DNA from: Emcibacter sp.
GTDB taxonomy: Bacteria > Pseudomonadota > Alphaproteobacteria > Sphingomonadales > Emcibacteraceae
Reading direction: 5' to 3'
Length of the DNA: 64,000 nt
Assembly: GCA_021647465.1 (NCBI GenBank)
Contig: JAKIUQ010000002.1
Location: 62,001 to 126,000, forward strand
This document shows positions 28,501 to 37,393 of the stretch, in pieces. Position numbers and translations under genes: made by a program. The notes below the pieces were generated by a model. The model ran no database searches. It had not been told where the DNA came from and was given only the letters and a program-made list of their open reading frames with translations. Positions within the stretch are counted from its first letter, which is position 1. Every line of letters begins with the position of its first letter.

Positions 28501-31500
28501 CCCGGATCATTTATAGTGATAATACCAAAACCCGTGAATATAAGGAATATTATTCTTCTATCCTTCAGGGGTTTATGACCACATGGCAGGATGATACGGG
28601 CGTCATGAAAGATCGTCTGGATCGCTTTGAAGATATTCTTTCAAAGGAGTTGACGGCTATTTTGTCAAAGAAAGCTGATGCGCTTGACCCCATAGAAAAA
28701 TATTCAAGGTTGAACCATTTGGCCATTTTCTTGCGCAGTGTGTCTTTGGCGGCAGGCGACCTTGTCCGTGCGGATCGTATAGATATGAGGCTCATTCAGC
28801 AGTTTGCCTATGATGAGGCGTTTATGACATCCTTGTTGCTAAGCCGCCTTGATATGGGGCTTGACGCTTCGGCAAAAACCCTTGCGGAATTTGCGGGAAA
28901 AACAGATACCGGGCTTGTCAAGGCGGCGGCGGATATGTTGGCCAAAAGGCTGAGCAACCATATAGCCTCTTTTGAGGAGCAACTGGAAAAAGCAATTGCA
29001 ACCAAAGAGTTTGACCCGGTTTTGAATATGGCATTTGCCAGCGGCGATGAAAGTAAAAAACTGACCGTATTGCGGGCCTGGGCACAGGCGGGGTTTTATT
29101 TCGAAGCCTTTAAATGGTCGAAGGATAATCTTGATGACAGCAGCCACAAAAGCCTGAGCCGTTATCTTGTTCTGCTTATTCGTGAAAATGAAAGCTTCTT
29201 TTATAAGGCTTTTTTAGGTAATCTTGATTTTTTCCCGGAGCTTGAAAAGGCGTCTGGTGAAAAGATATTTACTGCCGAAAAACTGGTAGTATTAAGCCGC
29301 AATGATCACGCGAGGATGGGGTTGTCGGGCATTGCCTCCTACGTGTTTTCACGCCTGTCAACGGATGCCGCCCTGTCATTTCTTGAAGAGTCATTGGAGG
29401 CATATAACGACATGACTCCCATAGATATATTGGGGCGCTTTTGGTATGGTATTTATAGCCGCCCTTGGGACAAAAATTCTTCTGAACGGCTTGTAAAAGT
29501 GATTAAAGAGGTATTTTCCAAAACGCCTGTTCGCGGTGAGACGATGAATATGGGCGGTGTGACGGCGAGCCTTGGCGGTGACCTGACTTCCTTTGAAGGT
29601 AGCCTGACTAGGCTGAAGGGTATGCTCAAAGAAAACCGTATATGGGTGAAGGATATCATTGATACATGGCGGGGACTGGTGGGAGTGGAGCTAGATCTGT
29701 TTCGTCCGATTGACCTTTTATATTCCGGACAAACGGATGCCGCTGTGACTTCTGTGATTGATACGCTTCTTAAAGTTGGCGAGATACATAAAGGGGATTC
29801 GGGTAAAATAGGGTCCTACAGGATATTCTATGAGCCATTCTTTTTCCCTAAATATGAGGATGCTTTGAAGGCCAATATTCGGGAGCGTGAAAAAAAGAAC
29901 GGGCCGAGTGAGATTATGTCGGCGCTTTATGCTAATTTGTTTTTCATCGATGATGAACATTTCAGTGCGGAGCGGGTTGAGTTTATGAAGCAGAAGATCA
30001 TTGATCACCCCAAAAATCCTAAATATGTGAGTATGTTAAAAACTTACCTTAAGAAGACAGAATTACCATGGCGGTCTATTCCTGCCATGAGACGTCTTTT
30101 TGAAAGCGACCCGGATAATGCCTTTTATCGTGCGACCTTGTTTCTGGATCTGATCCGTGCGGATCGCGCGATGGAGGCTATGGTGTTAAATGGCCGGGGG
30201 GATTTGGATATGTTGAGTGAGGGTTATTTCGAAAATCTTCTCAATATCGCTCTTAAACAGGGATTACGCCCTGTTGAAGATCATTTTGGCCATGGTGCTG
30301 CTGCGGGATTCCATACCGGCATGGTTGGCCGCGAAATTGGGACGGATCCGAAAAAGAAACCGGTTTATATTACAACCCGCAAACTTGCCCGGGCCGTAGA
30401 GGCCGCAGACGAGAAGGCTATCCTTAACCAGCTTCGCGCCCTGTGGCAGACGGTGATGAAAGAAAAACGCCCCGAATGGCAAGACAAAGAACGATATGAA
30501 ATTGAGAAACTGGCCGCCTATAAAAAAATTATCAATCTGGACTGGCCGGATGATATTTCTTCTCCTCATCAGGGACGCAAATTATTTGATGTGATGACGG
30601 ATTATAAATTCAGCCTCAAAGAATTTGAAAGCTTTGTTCGCGCCAGAAAAGTGGATGGCAGCAGCGGGTTAAATGAACTTTATCAATATCTGGCCAAAAC
30701 TTATGAAATCCAAGGGCTTGCAGAGGATAAATTCCGGGAACTATCCAATAAAATAATTTCCGGTGATAATAATTTTGGGCTGGATGGGTTTATTTTCTGG
30801 TTAAATCTGGCGGATCGCATGAAGATTGTGCCCTCGGCTGCCATTATGAATGGTATGGAACGCTGGTATGCAGCGCGGCATAGTTTGCCCGCAGATATTC
30901 TGCATATGATGTCGCGCCTGTACAGCAGGGCAGGTCAGAATGAAAAACTTTTGACGGTTTATCAGGCTTTGATTGATCAATCGCTGTATTATACTTTCCC
31001 CAGGCTGGAAATGGTGGGCCTTCATGAATATATTTATGTTCACCGGGGCCGTATGACCGCGCTGGAGCTGGTGAAGGAAGGCGTGAAATACCTTGAGGGT
31101 GATGAACGTCAAAAGCTTCTGGCGTATATTTTAGCGCGCGCGAATAAAATTGTTGGCCGGGATACCAGACTTGGCCAAATGGCAGAACTATTCACATTTG
31201 ATGCCCTGCGTATTGCCTTGAGTCCAAAGGGCATTGCTGAAAGGCTGAAAAAGCTCACAATTAAAGCGGCGGATAGCCACCCGATCAATGCGGTGACCCT
31301 GACAGGGCTTTATGTGAAAGCCGGCCAGTTTAAGCAGGCCCGTGACCAACTTAAGACAACAGTACGCCTGTTTTCGGAACTTCGTGCAAAGAATATTTAT
31401 GAGTTAGAGGGGGAGTATCTTCACAAGGGGAATGAGCGTGAGGGCAAGATCGGGCAGACCTTTGCCGAACTTCTTGGCTACCCTATTTCTTATCTGGCGG

Positions 31501-32102
31501 GAAATGATCCGGTGGCGTTAGCAGATATCTACGCGCCTGTACCGGCGCCTGACGATGAAACGGGATGGCAATGGTTGGGGCAGGCCGGGGATGATCTGGC
31601 GGTTATGATAAATGAACCGGATATGGACCGCGAGATGATTGTTGATATGATGATAGATTTGGCCTCCCGGCTACATCGGGGCGGCAAGACAAAAGCGGTT
31701 AAAAAAATATTGACCCACCTGTCGCAGGCCATGAAGGTAAAGGCCTTTAATGGCTCTATGATTAATAAGCTATATGCGTTCTCCCGCAGTATAAATATGC
31801 CTTTGGATATTGGGACGGCCCAATGGTTGCTGGTTAACGGGCAGCTGGATAAGGCGGCAATTCTGGATACTATTGACCGCATACGTAAGGCTGAGGGGCC
31901 GCAAGAAGCCCTGACCTTGGCTGAAGCGGCCGCAAACTATACCCGGTTTGAGGGATTATTGGCTGTGTTAGTAGATCTGTCACGGCGGGCGGGAGCGAAC
32001 GATAAGGCAGATGATTGGGAGCAGGAACGCCTCATGTCGGCACAAATCGGGGAAAAATTAAAACAGGTGTTGGAGACAGCGCCGAAAATCCCGATTTATT
32101 AA
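25518..32102 (+). CDS. Giant exported TPR-like helical repeat protein (2194 aa)
   Basis: A signal peptide (MKPQNYRSGLFALLLTTALVSPSFA) precedes about 2170 residues of predicted helical repeats. Many fit TPR spacing: AENLYLLARTSDASGDIGRATNAYEKAL, YLQLGDLLTKMGREGEALGLFQAV, MLSRLYSRAGQNEKLLTVYQALI. I see no transmembrane segment after the signal and no catalytic motif. TPR proteins scaffold complexes; BatB/C/E proteins of Bat operons also carry TPRs but are far shorter. The ATG at 25518 has AGGGAG ten bases upstream, a better fit than the ATG at 25509, which sits two bases from that site. The protein is probably periplasmic or outer-membrane-associated and the physical core of the complex built with the vWA proteins. 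Confidence 0.85.
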   Translation: MKPQNYRSGLFALLLTTALVSPSFANDIQKTATVSATKFTKAEETAGSLLPWAEVNRLYNQAVRKDGHSDHAIKTLVKGAADPSFKTEDRAKSLRLASLIFWKSGKLDKAVKMAAQAVEMLPNAENLYLLARTSDASGDIGRATNAYEKALKKPASKALADEIRLQLALISAMARDVAPFVKLANTMDAAQKNRIANTLALMQFPEQALSLYRPEPGNSKQAIVGHLRVAGWAIKAKDLPKAKAHSWQAAQLTVERREKLYALSLLVEAHRMDNSLDQLIRTFENAKSLSVEAREVWTDLLYETGRSEDALELFKSSGNGDFTPAERVKLIRMYQASGKDTAIVNEYRKLIKADPEEVYWHIGLSEYYAVKGLDRDAEKTWDNFIATIDEPDVLLAGAEAMSEMGFDSKAIKTAELAMKHSESPVSGLMFLFEHYLGRGQISLARTPLEKLDKYLPEFSAERLTLADSFERIKDMAKALAIWESLAQDPAIFGIDEKMRLAWLYRSLGRDEDSLRAWKGLQKEQLSPAVQSIVEQQIITLSAELGILGDLVFELEDKLSSGKATEGESSFLARIYIRVEDKVSAIEIIDEFFKLSGKNEIDNLKEQSKVYLLMGDYVNYGKVTERLIVIDPENKSDYLRDIILSKVELFTAGEVSDKKAKVAELKDLLGQLRADGKDGMGYQFEGGVLVLAKQDKDAIFAFRQAISDAPENGDNYLQLGDLLTKMGREGEALGLFQAVAAETGKEEVFAVAIDGILNTFSAASNEPNLKKRAKAILGWMQRMIYARLSHRADKFYYYQLLSDIISETGDGKAQIEILENSLAAGAASRMSVLRELITMTTPEDSPSFGASGKVKNQSARRKFGRRLIGLRLALPPSIYMSLAKNFLTDKDPFSAEKSVNKAVDVSGMFQLRAEAGAMFETDGYDLRAIEQYRRALVRDRDNFSLMVNVARLREKADQGQAANKLFGRSLEMLLSRQLQIVSVAPKVVVKDMGNYTRIIYSDNTKTREYKEYYSSILQGFMTTWQDDTGVMKDRLDRFEDILSKELTAILSKKADALDPIEKYSRLNHLAIFLRSVSLAAGDLVRADRIDMRLIQQFAYDEAFMTSLLLSRLDMGLDASAKTLAEFAGKTDTGLVKAAADMLAKRLSNHIASFEEQLEKAIATKEFDPVLNMAFASGDESKKLTVLRAWAQAGFYFEAFKWSKDNLDDSSHKSLSRYLVLLIRENESFFYKAFLGNLDFFPELEKASGEKIFTAEKLVVLSRNDHARMGLSGIASYVFSRLSTDAALSFLEESLEAYNDMTPIDILGRFWYGIYSRPWDKNSSERLVKVIKEVFSKTPVRGETMNMGGVTASLGGDLTSFEGSLTRLKGMLKENRIWVKDIIDTWRGLVGVELDLFRPIDLLYSGQTDAAVTSVIDTLLKVGEIHKGDSGKIGSYRIFYEPFFFPKYEDALKANIREREKKNGPSEIMSALYANLFFIDDEHFSAERVEFMKQKIIDHPKNPKYVSMLKTYLKKTELPWRSIPAMRRLFESDPDNAFYRATLFLDLIRADRAMEAMVLNGRGDLDMLSEGYFENLLNIALKQGLRPVEDHFGHGAAAGFHTGMVGREIGTDPKKKPVYITTRKLARAVEAADEKAILNQLRALWQTVMKEKRPEWQDKERYEIEKLAAYKKIINLDWPDDISSPHQGRKLFDVMTDYKFSLKEFESFVRARKVDGSSGLNELYQYLAKTYEIQGLAEDKFRELSNKIISGDNNFGLDGFIFWLNLADRMKIVPSAAIMNGMERWYAARHSLPADILHMMSRLYSRAGQNEKLLTVYQALIDQSLYYTFPRLEMVGLHEYIYVHRGRMTALELVKEGVKYLEGDERQKLLAYILARANKIVGRDTRLGQMAELFTFDALRIALSPKGIAERLKKLTIKAADSHPINAVTLTGLYVKAGQFKQARDQLKTTVRLFSELRAKNIYELEGEYLHKGNEREGKIGQTFAELLGYPISYLAGNDPVALADIYAPVPAPDDETGWQWLGQAGDDLAVMINEPDMDREMIVDMMIDLASRLHRGGKTKAVKKILTHLSQAMKVKAFNGSMINKLYAFSRSINMPLDIGTAQWLLVNGQLDKAAILDTIDRIRKAEGPQEALTLAEAAANYTRFEGLLAVLVDLSRRAGANDKADDWEQERLMSAQIGEKLKQVLETAPKIPIY

Positions 32103-32135
32103 TAAGATAAAATTCAGCAAACAAGGATTAAAGTG

Positions 32136-34841
32136 ATGAGATTTTTTTATGTATTTCTGTTTTTGATGGTCTCTATACTGCCCGCTCATACTACAGAAAT
32201 TGGTTTTGAGAAATTTACCCTGAAAAATGGCCTGCGGGTTATCGTTCATGAAGACCGAAAAGCGCCGATTATATCGGTCGGGGTTTGGTATCAGGTGGGG
32301 TCAAAAGACGAGCCAAAGGGTAAAACCGGTTTTGCCCACCTGTTTGAACATGCCATGTTTCGCGGGTCAGAGAATTTCACGGATTCCTTTGATGTGTTCA
32401 TGAAAGATATGGGGGCCAGCGGCGTGAATGGCAGCACCAGTTTTGACTGGACGAATTTTTATGCCACGGTGCCAACGCCGGCGCTGGAGCGGCTGTTGTG
32501 GCTGGAATCTGATCGTATGGGTTTTCTGTTGAGCGCGGTAACGCAAAAATCTTTGGATGATGAGCGCAAGATCGTTCAGAATGAAAAACGTCAGCGTGAA
32601 GGTCAGCCATATGGTCTTTTGCCGGGCCGTATGAACAGTGCCATATATCCGGCAAATCATCCCTATCATCATACGCCGATTGGTTCTATGGATGATTTGA
32701 ATAATGCCAGTCTGGAAGATGTTCATAATTGGTTCAAGCAATATTACGGTGCTGCAAATGCTATTCTTGTCCTGTCTGGCGATATTGATGTGGCCGCGGC
32801 CCGCACGCTGGCAGAAAAATATTTCGGGGATATTGCCGCAGGGCCACCATTATACAGGGCAATATCCAATATACCTGTCCGGCTTCATAATACAAAGGAT
32901 GTCATGTATGACCGGGTGCCGGAAAGTCTGATCAATCGGTCATGGGTCATTCCGGGCCGTACGGATCAAGAAAAAATCATGCTTGATGTGGCTTCAGCAA
33001 TCCTTGGGGGCGGAGAAACAGGCCGGTTATATAAAAGGCTGGTCAAAGAAATGGACGTCGCCACCACAGCAAGTGTTAGCGTCGATTCCCGCGGATTGTC
33101 CAGCATATTCAGTATCTCTGCCTCGCTCAAAAAAGGTCGGAATATGGCCGACCTGGAACAGGCTATAGATGATGTTATGGCCGAATTCCTGGCGAAAGGC
33201 CCGACAAAGGCGGAACTGTCTAAAAATCGGGATTATATTGATACCGTTGTCCTGCGTGAATTGAACAGCATTTCCGTCAAAGGGATGGTCTTGGCTGAAG
33301 GCGAAATTTTTGCCGCAGATCCGGGCTTCATTCATAAGGACCTGAACTGGACTCGCAATGCCACCAGAAAGAAAGTTCAGGCCGCGGCCAGAAAATGGTT
33401 GTCCAAAGGATATCATCAAATATCGGTTCTGCCTTATGGTACGCCGCATAAAATCCGTGCCCAGATTGACCGTAGTCTGATACCAGAGGTGAAAAATACC
33501 CTGTCTTTGAAATTCCCGAAAATTCAGGAAACCATATTACCAAATGGCTTGAAAGTCATTTTGGCGGAACGTCACGAAACACCTACCATCAATATGGCGA
33601 TGGTATTCAAAAATGCCGCCAGCATTGGGGAAATTGACGGCAAGGCCGGTGTGTCATCGGCGCTGTTTTATAATATGAGCCAGTTTCCGAAAGGGATGAG
33701 TAAAGAAGCTTATGAGCGCCAAATGGTCAAACTGGGGGCGCAGGTTGGCATAGGGGGCAGTACGTTTGATGCCACTATGGGCATATCCGCATTGGCGAAA
33801 TATTTTCCGGCTACCATGGATTTGGCAGCAGACCTGCTGCTCAAGCCGGCTTTTTCCAAAGTGGAATTGATAAAATGGCAGGACGCGGCATTGCTGGGCA
33901 TTAAAAACGCCCGCGCCAATCCCAATGCCGTTGCCAATCGTGTTATGGGGATGCAATTATATGGGGATAGTCACCCGCTGTCTTATGATCCCGATCAGGA
34001 AAAAAATATCTTAACCCTTGATGTTGCGGATATGAAAACACAATATGCCAGATGGATACGGCCTGATAATGCGGTGCTTTATGTGACCGGCAATATTACG
34101 ATGGCTGACCTGTTGAAACAGGTCAGCAGGGTTTTTGGCAAGTGGAAGGTGCCAAAGGCAGAATTGCCAAAGGTAACGGCCAGCTATGCCGTTCCGGTTT
34201 ATAAAAAAACAAAAGTTATTTTAATTGATCGCCCGGCATCTCCGCAGACCCTTATCATTGGCGGGCGGGTGATCGCCTCAAAGCCTGACGAAGAAGCCCT
34301 GAATGCCGCCAATGCTGTTTTGGGCGGCGGCATGACGTCGCGGATCGGTAATAACCTTCGTGTGGAAAAGGGCTGGTCTTATGGGGCGGGGAGTGGTGTG
34401 TCTCAAATTCCCGGTCAATATATGTGGAATCTTTCTGCGCCGGTTCAGGCCAGCCGGACGGCTGACTCCCTTGCCGAGATTATCAAGGAAATGACCGCAT
34501 TGTCCGGGGATAAGCCTGTGCTTCAAACCGAGATAGATAATTATAGGAAGGGTCAGATTTTAACCCTGCCGGCACAGCTTGAAAGTTCGGGAGCCGTATT
34601 GTCTTCTATGTTGGGCAACGCCTTTCTTGGCAAGCCGCTTAATGATGTGGAACAGCTTGGGCAGCGGCTTGATAAATTAAAAATTGCAGACGTGCAGGCC
34701 GCCGCAAAGACCTATCTGCAACCACAGGGCCTCGTCTGGGTTTTGGTCGGCAATCTGTCTAAATTTGAAAAAGCAGTCCGTGAGATGAATTTGGGGGATG
34801 TGGAAATATGGTCCATGGACGGTAAAAAGATAAGTAAGTAA
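32136..34841 (+). CDS. M16 family zinc metallopeptidase, two-domain (901 aa)
   Basis: A signal peptide (RFFYVFLFLMVSILPAHT) precedes two M16 halves. The N-terminal half has the inverted zinc motif in GFAHLFEHAMFRGS (HxxEH) and a downstream Glu in KIVQNEKRQREGQP as the third ligand, so it should be active. The C-terminal half (from about residue 465, ETILPNGLKVILAERHETPT) lacks the motif and contributes to the closed chamber, as in other bacterial M16 peptidases. These enzymes degrade unfolded proteins or peptides small enough to enter the chamber. The ATG at 32136 is chosen for its AAGGA site over the GTG at 32133. It is the last gene of the row headed by the STN-TBDR, which suggests periplasmic processing of an imported polypeptide. 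Confidence 0.92.
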   Translation: MRFFYVFLFLMVSILPAHTTEIGFEKFTLKNGLRVIVHEDRKAPIISVGVWYQVGSKDEPKGKTGFAHLFEHAMFRGSENFTDSFDVFMKDMGASGVNGSTSFDWTNFYATVPTPALERLLWLESDRMGFLLSAVTQKSLDDERKIVQNEKRQREGQPYGLLPGRMNSAIYPANHPYHHTPIGSMDDLNNASLEDVHNWFKQYYGAANAILVLSGDIDVAAARTLAEKYFGDIAAGPPLYRAISNIPVRLHNTKDVMYDRVPESLINRSWVIPGRTDQEKIMLDVASAILGGGETGRLYKRLVKEMDVATTASVSVDSRGLSSIFSISASLKKGRNMADLEQAIDDVMAEFLAKGPTKAELSKNRDYIDTVVLRELNSISVKGMVLAEGEIFAADPGFIHKDLNWTRNATRKKVQAAARKWLSKGYHQISVLPYGTPHKIRAQIDRSLIPEVKNTLSLKFPKIQETILPNGLKVILAERHETPTINMAMVFKNAASIGEIDGKAGVSSALFYNMSQFPKGMSKEAYERQMVKLGAQVGIGGSTFDATMGISALAKYFPATMDLAADLLLKPAFSKVELIKWQDAALLGIKNARANPNAVANRVMGMQLYGDSHPLSYDPDQEKNILTLDVADMKTQYARWIRPDNAVLYVTGNITMADLLKQVSRVFGKWKVPKAELPKVTASYAVPVYKKTKVILIDRPASPQTLIIGGRVIASKPDEEALNAANAVLGGGMTSRIGNNLRVEKGWSYGAGSGVSQIPGQYMWNLSAPVQASRTADSLAEIIKEMTALSGDKPVLQTEIDNYRKGQILTLPAQLESSGAVLSSMLGNAFLGKPLNDVEQLGQRLDKLKIADVQAAAKTYLQPQGLVWVLVGNLSKFEKAVREMNLGDVEIWSMDGKKISK

Positions 34842-34863
34842 TATTTATGATATACATATCTCA

Positions 34864-35319
34864 TTACAAAAGCCGAAAGTTTTGATGTGATATTATGCGG
34901 AAATTATCAGTAACCTGATCGCGGGATTTGCGCCATTCTTCAGGAATTGTTTTTCGTAAAAAGTGGAGGATTGCCTCTGCGAATTTCTTTTGGGTTGCGT
35001 AGAAGCTATTGTGGGTGACATGCGCGTGCATGACGGCCCAAAGGCGTTCTATGGGGTTCAAGTGAGGGCAATAGGCTGGCAATTTGATCAGGCGGATACG
35101 ACATTCCGCACGCGCGAGCCATTTTTTAACAGTCCCGTGGACATTGACACGCCCCCGGCCTGTGGTGGTTTTGACGGCAGGGTTTGACCCCTTGCGCACC
35201 CAACCAAAGGCGGGCTTGGTCTGATGTTCGGGGTGGACGGCATCGGCAAAATAAACCGTCTCATCGGCGGGCAGATTATTCATCAGGGCTTCATAAAAGG
35301 CGATGAATTCGGCCTGCTT
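34864..35319 (-). pseudogene. IS630-family transposase, C-terminal remnant
   Basis: The - strand encodes the C-terminal catalytic half of an IS630-type DDE transposase: QAEFIAFYEALMNNLPADETVYFADAVHPEHQ, GWVRKGSNP, VNVHGTV and LPAYCPHLNPIERLWAVMHAHVTHN, ending with FRIISHQNFRLL. An in-frame TAA lies at 35320-35322 just before it, and the N-terminal half is absent here. A matching N-terminal remnant on the same strand lies at 54337-54561. The piece is non-functional. Confidence 0.85.
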
Positions 35320-35420
35320 TTACTCTGCCCTTGACACCTGAACAACCAGAAAAGCTTTTACGTGACCATATCGCGCCCGAGGGACAATGTGGAGCTTATT
35401 ACCGATGATACGATTAAACT

Positions 35421-35903
35421 TCAAAGTACAATTGAAAGACATACCGGGGAAAGCCTTTCCGCACTGGATTTATTCAACTTGCCGGTAACGATCTTTGTAG
35501 GTGTAATGCCCTGATTTTGAAGTAATTTTCTGAAAAGTTTTAGAGCAGCCCGCTTATTTCTGCGCTTTTGCACCAAGACATCAAGGACTTCGTCTTCTCC
35601 GTCAACGGCGCGCCAGAGATACACGGGTTTTCCGCCAATCTTGACGAATACTTCATCTAGAAACCACTCAGTATGGGGTAGCGGCCTGCGTTTCTTGATG
35701 CGCCTGGCATATTCTGTACCAAACTTAAGAGTCCATCGACGAACCGGCTCATAGCTGACATCAATGCCACGTTCAGCGAGTGTTTCTTCCACGTCCCGAT
35801 AGCTCATGGTGAAACGAAAATAAAGTCAAATAGCCTGCCGTATTATGTCAGGGTGGAAGCAATGCCGATGATAAGATATTGTTTTTATAAAACCCCATAG
35901 CAT
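35421..35903 (-). pseudogene. IS6-family transposase, truncated and with a nonsense codon
   Basis: Reading the - strand from an ATG at 35903, the frame encodes YHRHCFHPDIIRQAI, then a TGA at 35826-35828 where IS6 transposases have Trp, then LYFRFTMSYRDVEETLAERGI, HTEWFLDEVFVKIGGKPVYLWRAVDGEDEVLDVLVQKRR and KIVTGKL. After that the similarity stops (near 35480) and the last residues are unrelated. About 140 of the usual 230-240 residues are left. The element is dead and abuts the IS630 remnant. Confidence 0.85.
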
Positions 35904-35997
35904 ACTGCGCTAGAAAAGTTAACATGACAAACATCACTTGGCCACTTAAGCGGACATAATAGTTAAGAATATTTGAGTTGATATATACATAATACAC

Positions 35998-36009
35998 TGA
36001 TATATATCA
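35998..36009. promoter_or_regulatory. 12-bp palindrome directly before the fic gene
   Basis: TGATATATATCA is a perfect palindrome ending four bases before the chosen ATG, in the place where a ribosome site would be expected. No purine-rich ribosome site is visible. It could be an autoregulatory site or a chance AT-rich palindrome. Confidence 0.25.
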
Positions 36010-36013
36010 CTAT

Positions 36014-37246
36014 ATGAAAGAAAACATACCGGACATAGAAGAGGACAAAAAAGAACCAGAAGACCGCAATGAAGACGTCATTCTTATGGAGCCCTTACTC
36101 ATTTCGGAGAGTTCACGTCAGCGTGGTGAGTTGGCTGATCTTGTTGTTGAACTAACAGCACTGTCAACGGGATTAAAACGAAGTTTGCCGGAAGGTGTGG
36201 TGACAGCCTTATCCAATCTTGTGCGATCTATGAACTGTTATTATAGTAACCTGATCGAAGGGCATGATACACACCCAATTGATATCGAACGGGCACTCAA
36301 AGAAGATTATAGTCAGGACCCTGAGAAACGCGACTTACAACTTGAAGCTCGTGCTCATATTGCAGTACAAAAATGGATCGATGGCGGTGGAATTCAAGGG
36401 AATGTCACATCGGCAGAAAGTATTTTAGAAATACACCGACGCTTTTGTGAACTTTTACCAGAAGATATGCTCTTGAGCGAAAACCCGGTAACGGGCGAAG
36501 TTGTCCAGATTATTCCGGGCGAAATGCGCTATCACGATGTCAAAGTTGGCAGGCATATCCCCATTAGTCCCGGGGCATTGCCACGTTTCTTAAAACACTT
36601 TGAAAAAACTTACAGCAAGCTTGGAATGGTGGACTCTGTTATTTCTGCTGCTACAGCACATCATCGCTTGCTGTGGATGCATCCGTTTCTCGATGGCAAT
36701 GGCCGGGTTGCTCGTCTGATGTCCTATGCCATGTTACAGAACGCTCTTGCCACAGGAGGGATATGGTCCATTGCCCGTGGCCTTGCACGCAATGAGGCCC
36801 GGTATAAGTCTCATCTTGCCGCATGCGATCTGCCACGCAGAAATGATCTGGACGGGAGGGGGAACCTTAGTGAAGAGGCTCTGGCTGATTTTACAAAGTT
36901 CTTTCTGCAAATCTGCATTGATCAAATTAAATTTATGGAAGAACTGGTTCAACCAGACAGGTTAAGAAATCGCATCTTGATCTGGGTCGAAGAGGAAATT
37001 AGGGCAGATGCCCTGCCACAAAAATCAGGAACTGTTTTGGAAGCAATTCTTTATCGTGGTGAACTACCAAGAAGAGAAGTTGCCGCTATTCTGGGTACAG
37101 GTGATCGTAATGCTCGCCGAGTTACTTCTGCTCTTCTCGCATATGGCGTGCTTGCCTCTGAAAGTATACGTGCTCCCTTACGGCTAGCATTTCCTGCAGC
37201 ACTTGCCTCGCGATGGATGCCGGGCCTGTTCCCGGACAAATTATAA
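36014..37246 (+). CDS. Fic-domain protein with N-terminal inhibitory helix (410 aa)
   Basis: The Fic core motif HPFLDGNGRVAR is complete, with the catalytic His and the phosphate-binding residues, so it should transfer AMP or a related nucleotide from its substrate to a protein hydroxyl. Upstream, SNLIEG in NCYYSNLIEGHD matches the inhibitory [S/T]xxxE[G/N] motif, placing it among the self-inhibited class in which the helix is on the same chain. The C terminus (about 330-400, RREVAAILGTGDRNARRVTSALLAYGVL) looks like a winged helix-turn-helix, so it may bind DNA. It has no toxin-antitoxin partner beside it and stands alone between IS remnants. It lacks a visible ribosome site and is probably mobile cargo. 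Confidence 0.92.
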   Translation: MKENIPDIEEDKKEPEDRNEDVILMEPLLISESSRQRGELADLVVELTALSTGLKRSLPEGVVTALSNLVRSMNCYYSNLIEGHDTHPIDIERALKEDYSQDPEKRDLQLEARAHIAVQKWIDGGGIQGNVTSAESILEIHRRFCELLPEDMLLSENPVTGEVVQIIPGEMRYHDVKVGRHIPISPGALPRFLKHFEKTYSKLGMVDSVISAATAHHRLLWMHPFLDGNGRVARLMSYAMLQNALATGGIWSIARGLARNEARYKSHLAACDLPRRNDLDGRGNLSEEALADFTKFFLQICIDQIKFMEELVQPDRLRNRILIWVEEEIRADALPQKSGTVLEAILYRGELPRREVAAILGTGDRNARRVTSALLAYGVLASESIRAPLRLAFPAALASRWMPGLFPDKL

Positions 37247-37296
37247 CGGGTGAAGATGTTGTTTCTCTTGGGGGGTGTAAGCGGCGGTGCGAAACT

Positions 37297-37318
37297 AGGC
37301 CACTGAAGCGGTGATATT
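37297..37318 (+). repeat. IS21-like terminal repeat candidate (copy 2)
   Basis: GGCCACTGAAGCGG here matches GGCCACTTAAGCGG at 35940-35953 at 13 of 14 positions in the same orientation. This copy lies about 80 bases before the istA remnant, where IS21 elements carry repeated transposase-binding sites. The two copies flank the fic gene. Confidence 0.4.
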
Positions 37319-37393
37319 GTATTACTGCGGGCGGAGCAAAAGTCTGCCATTTTGTCCCTCTTTATTTTTCGGAGAGCCTGAAGGATTTATACA

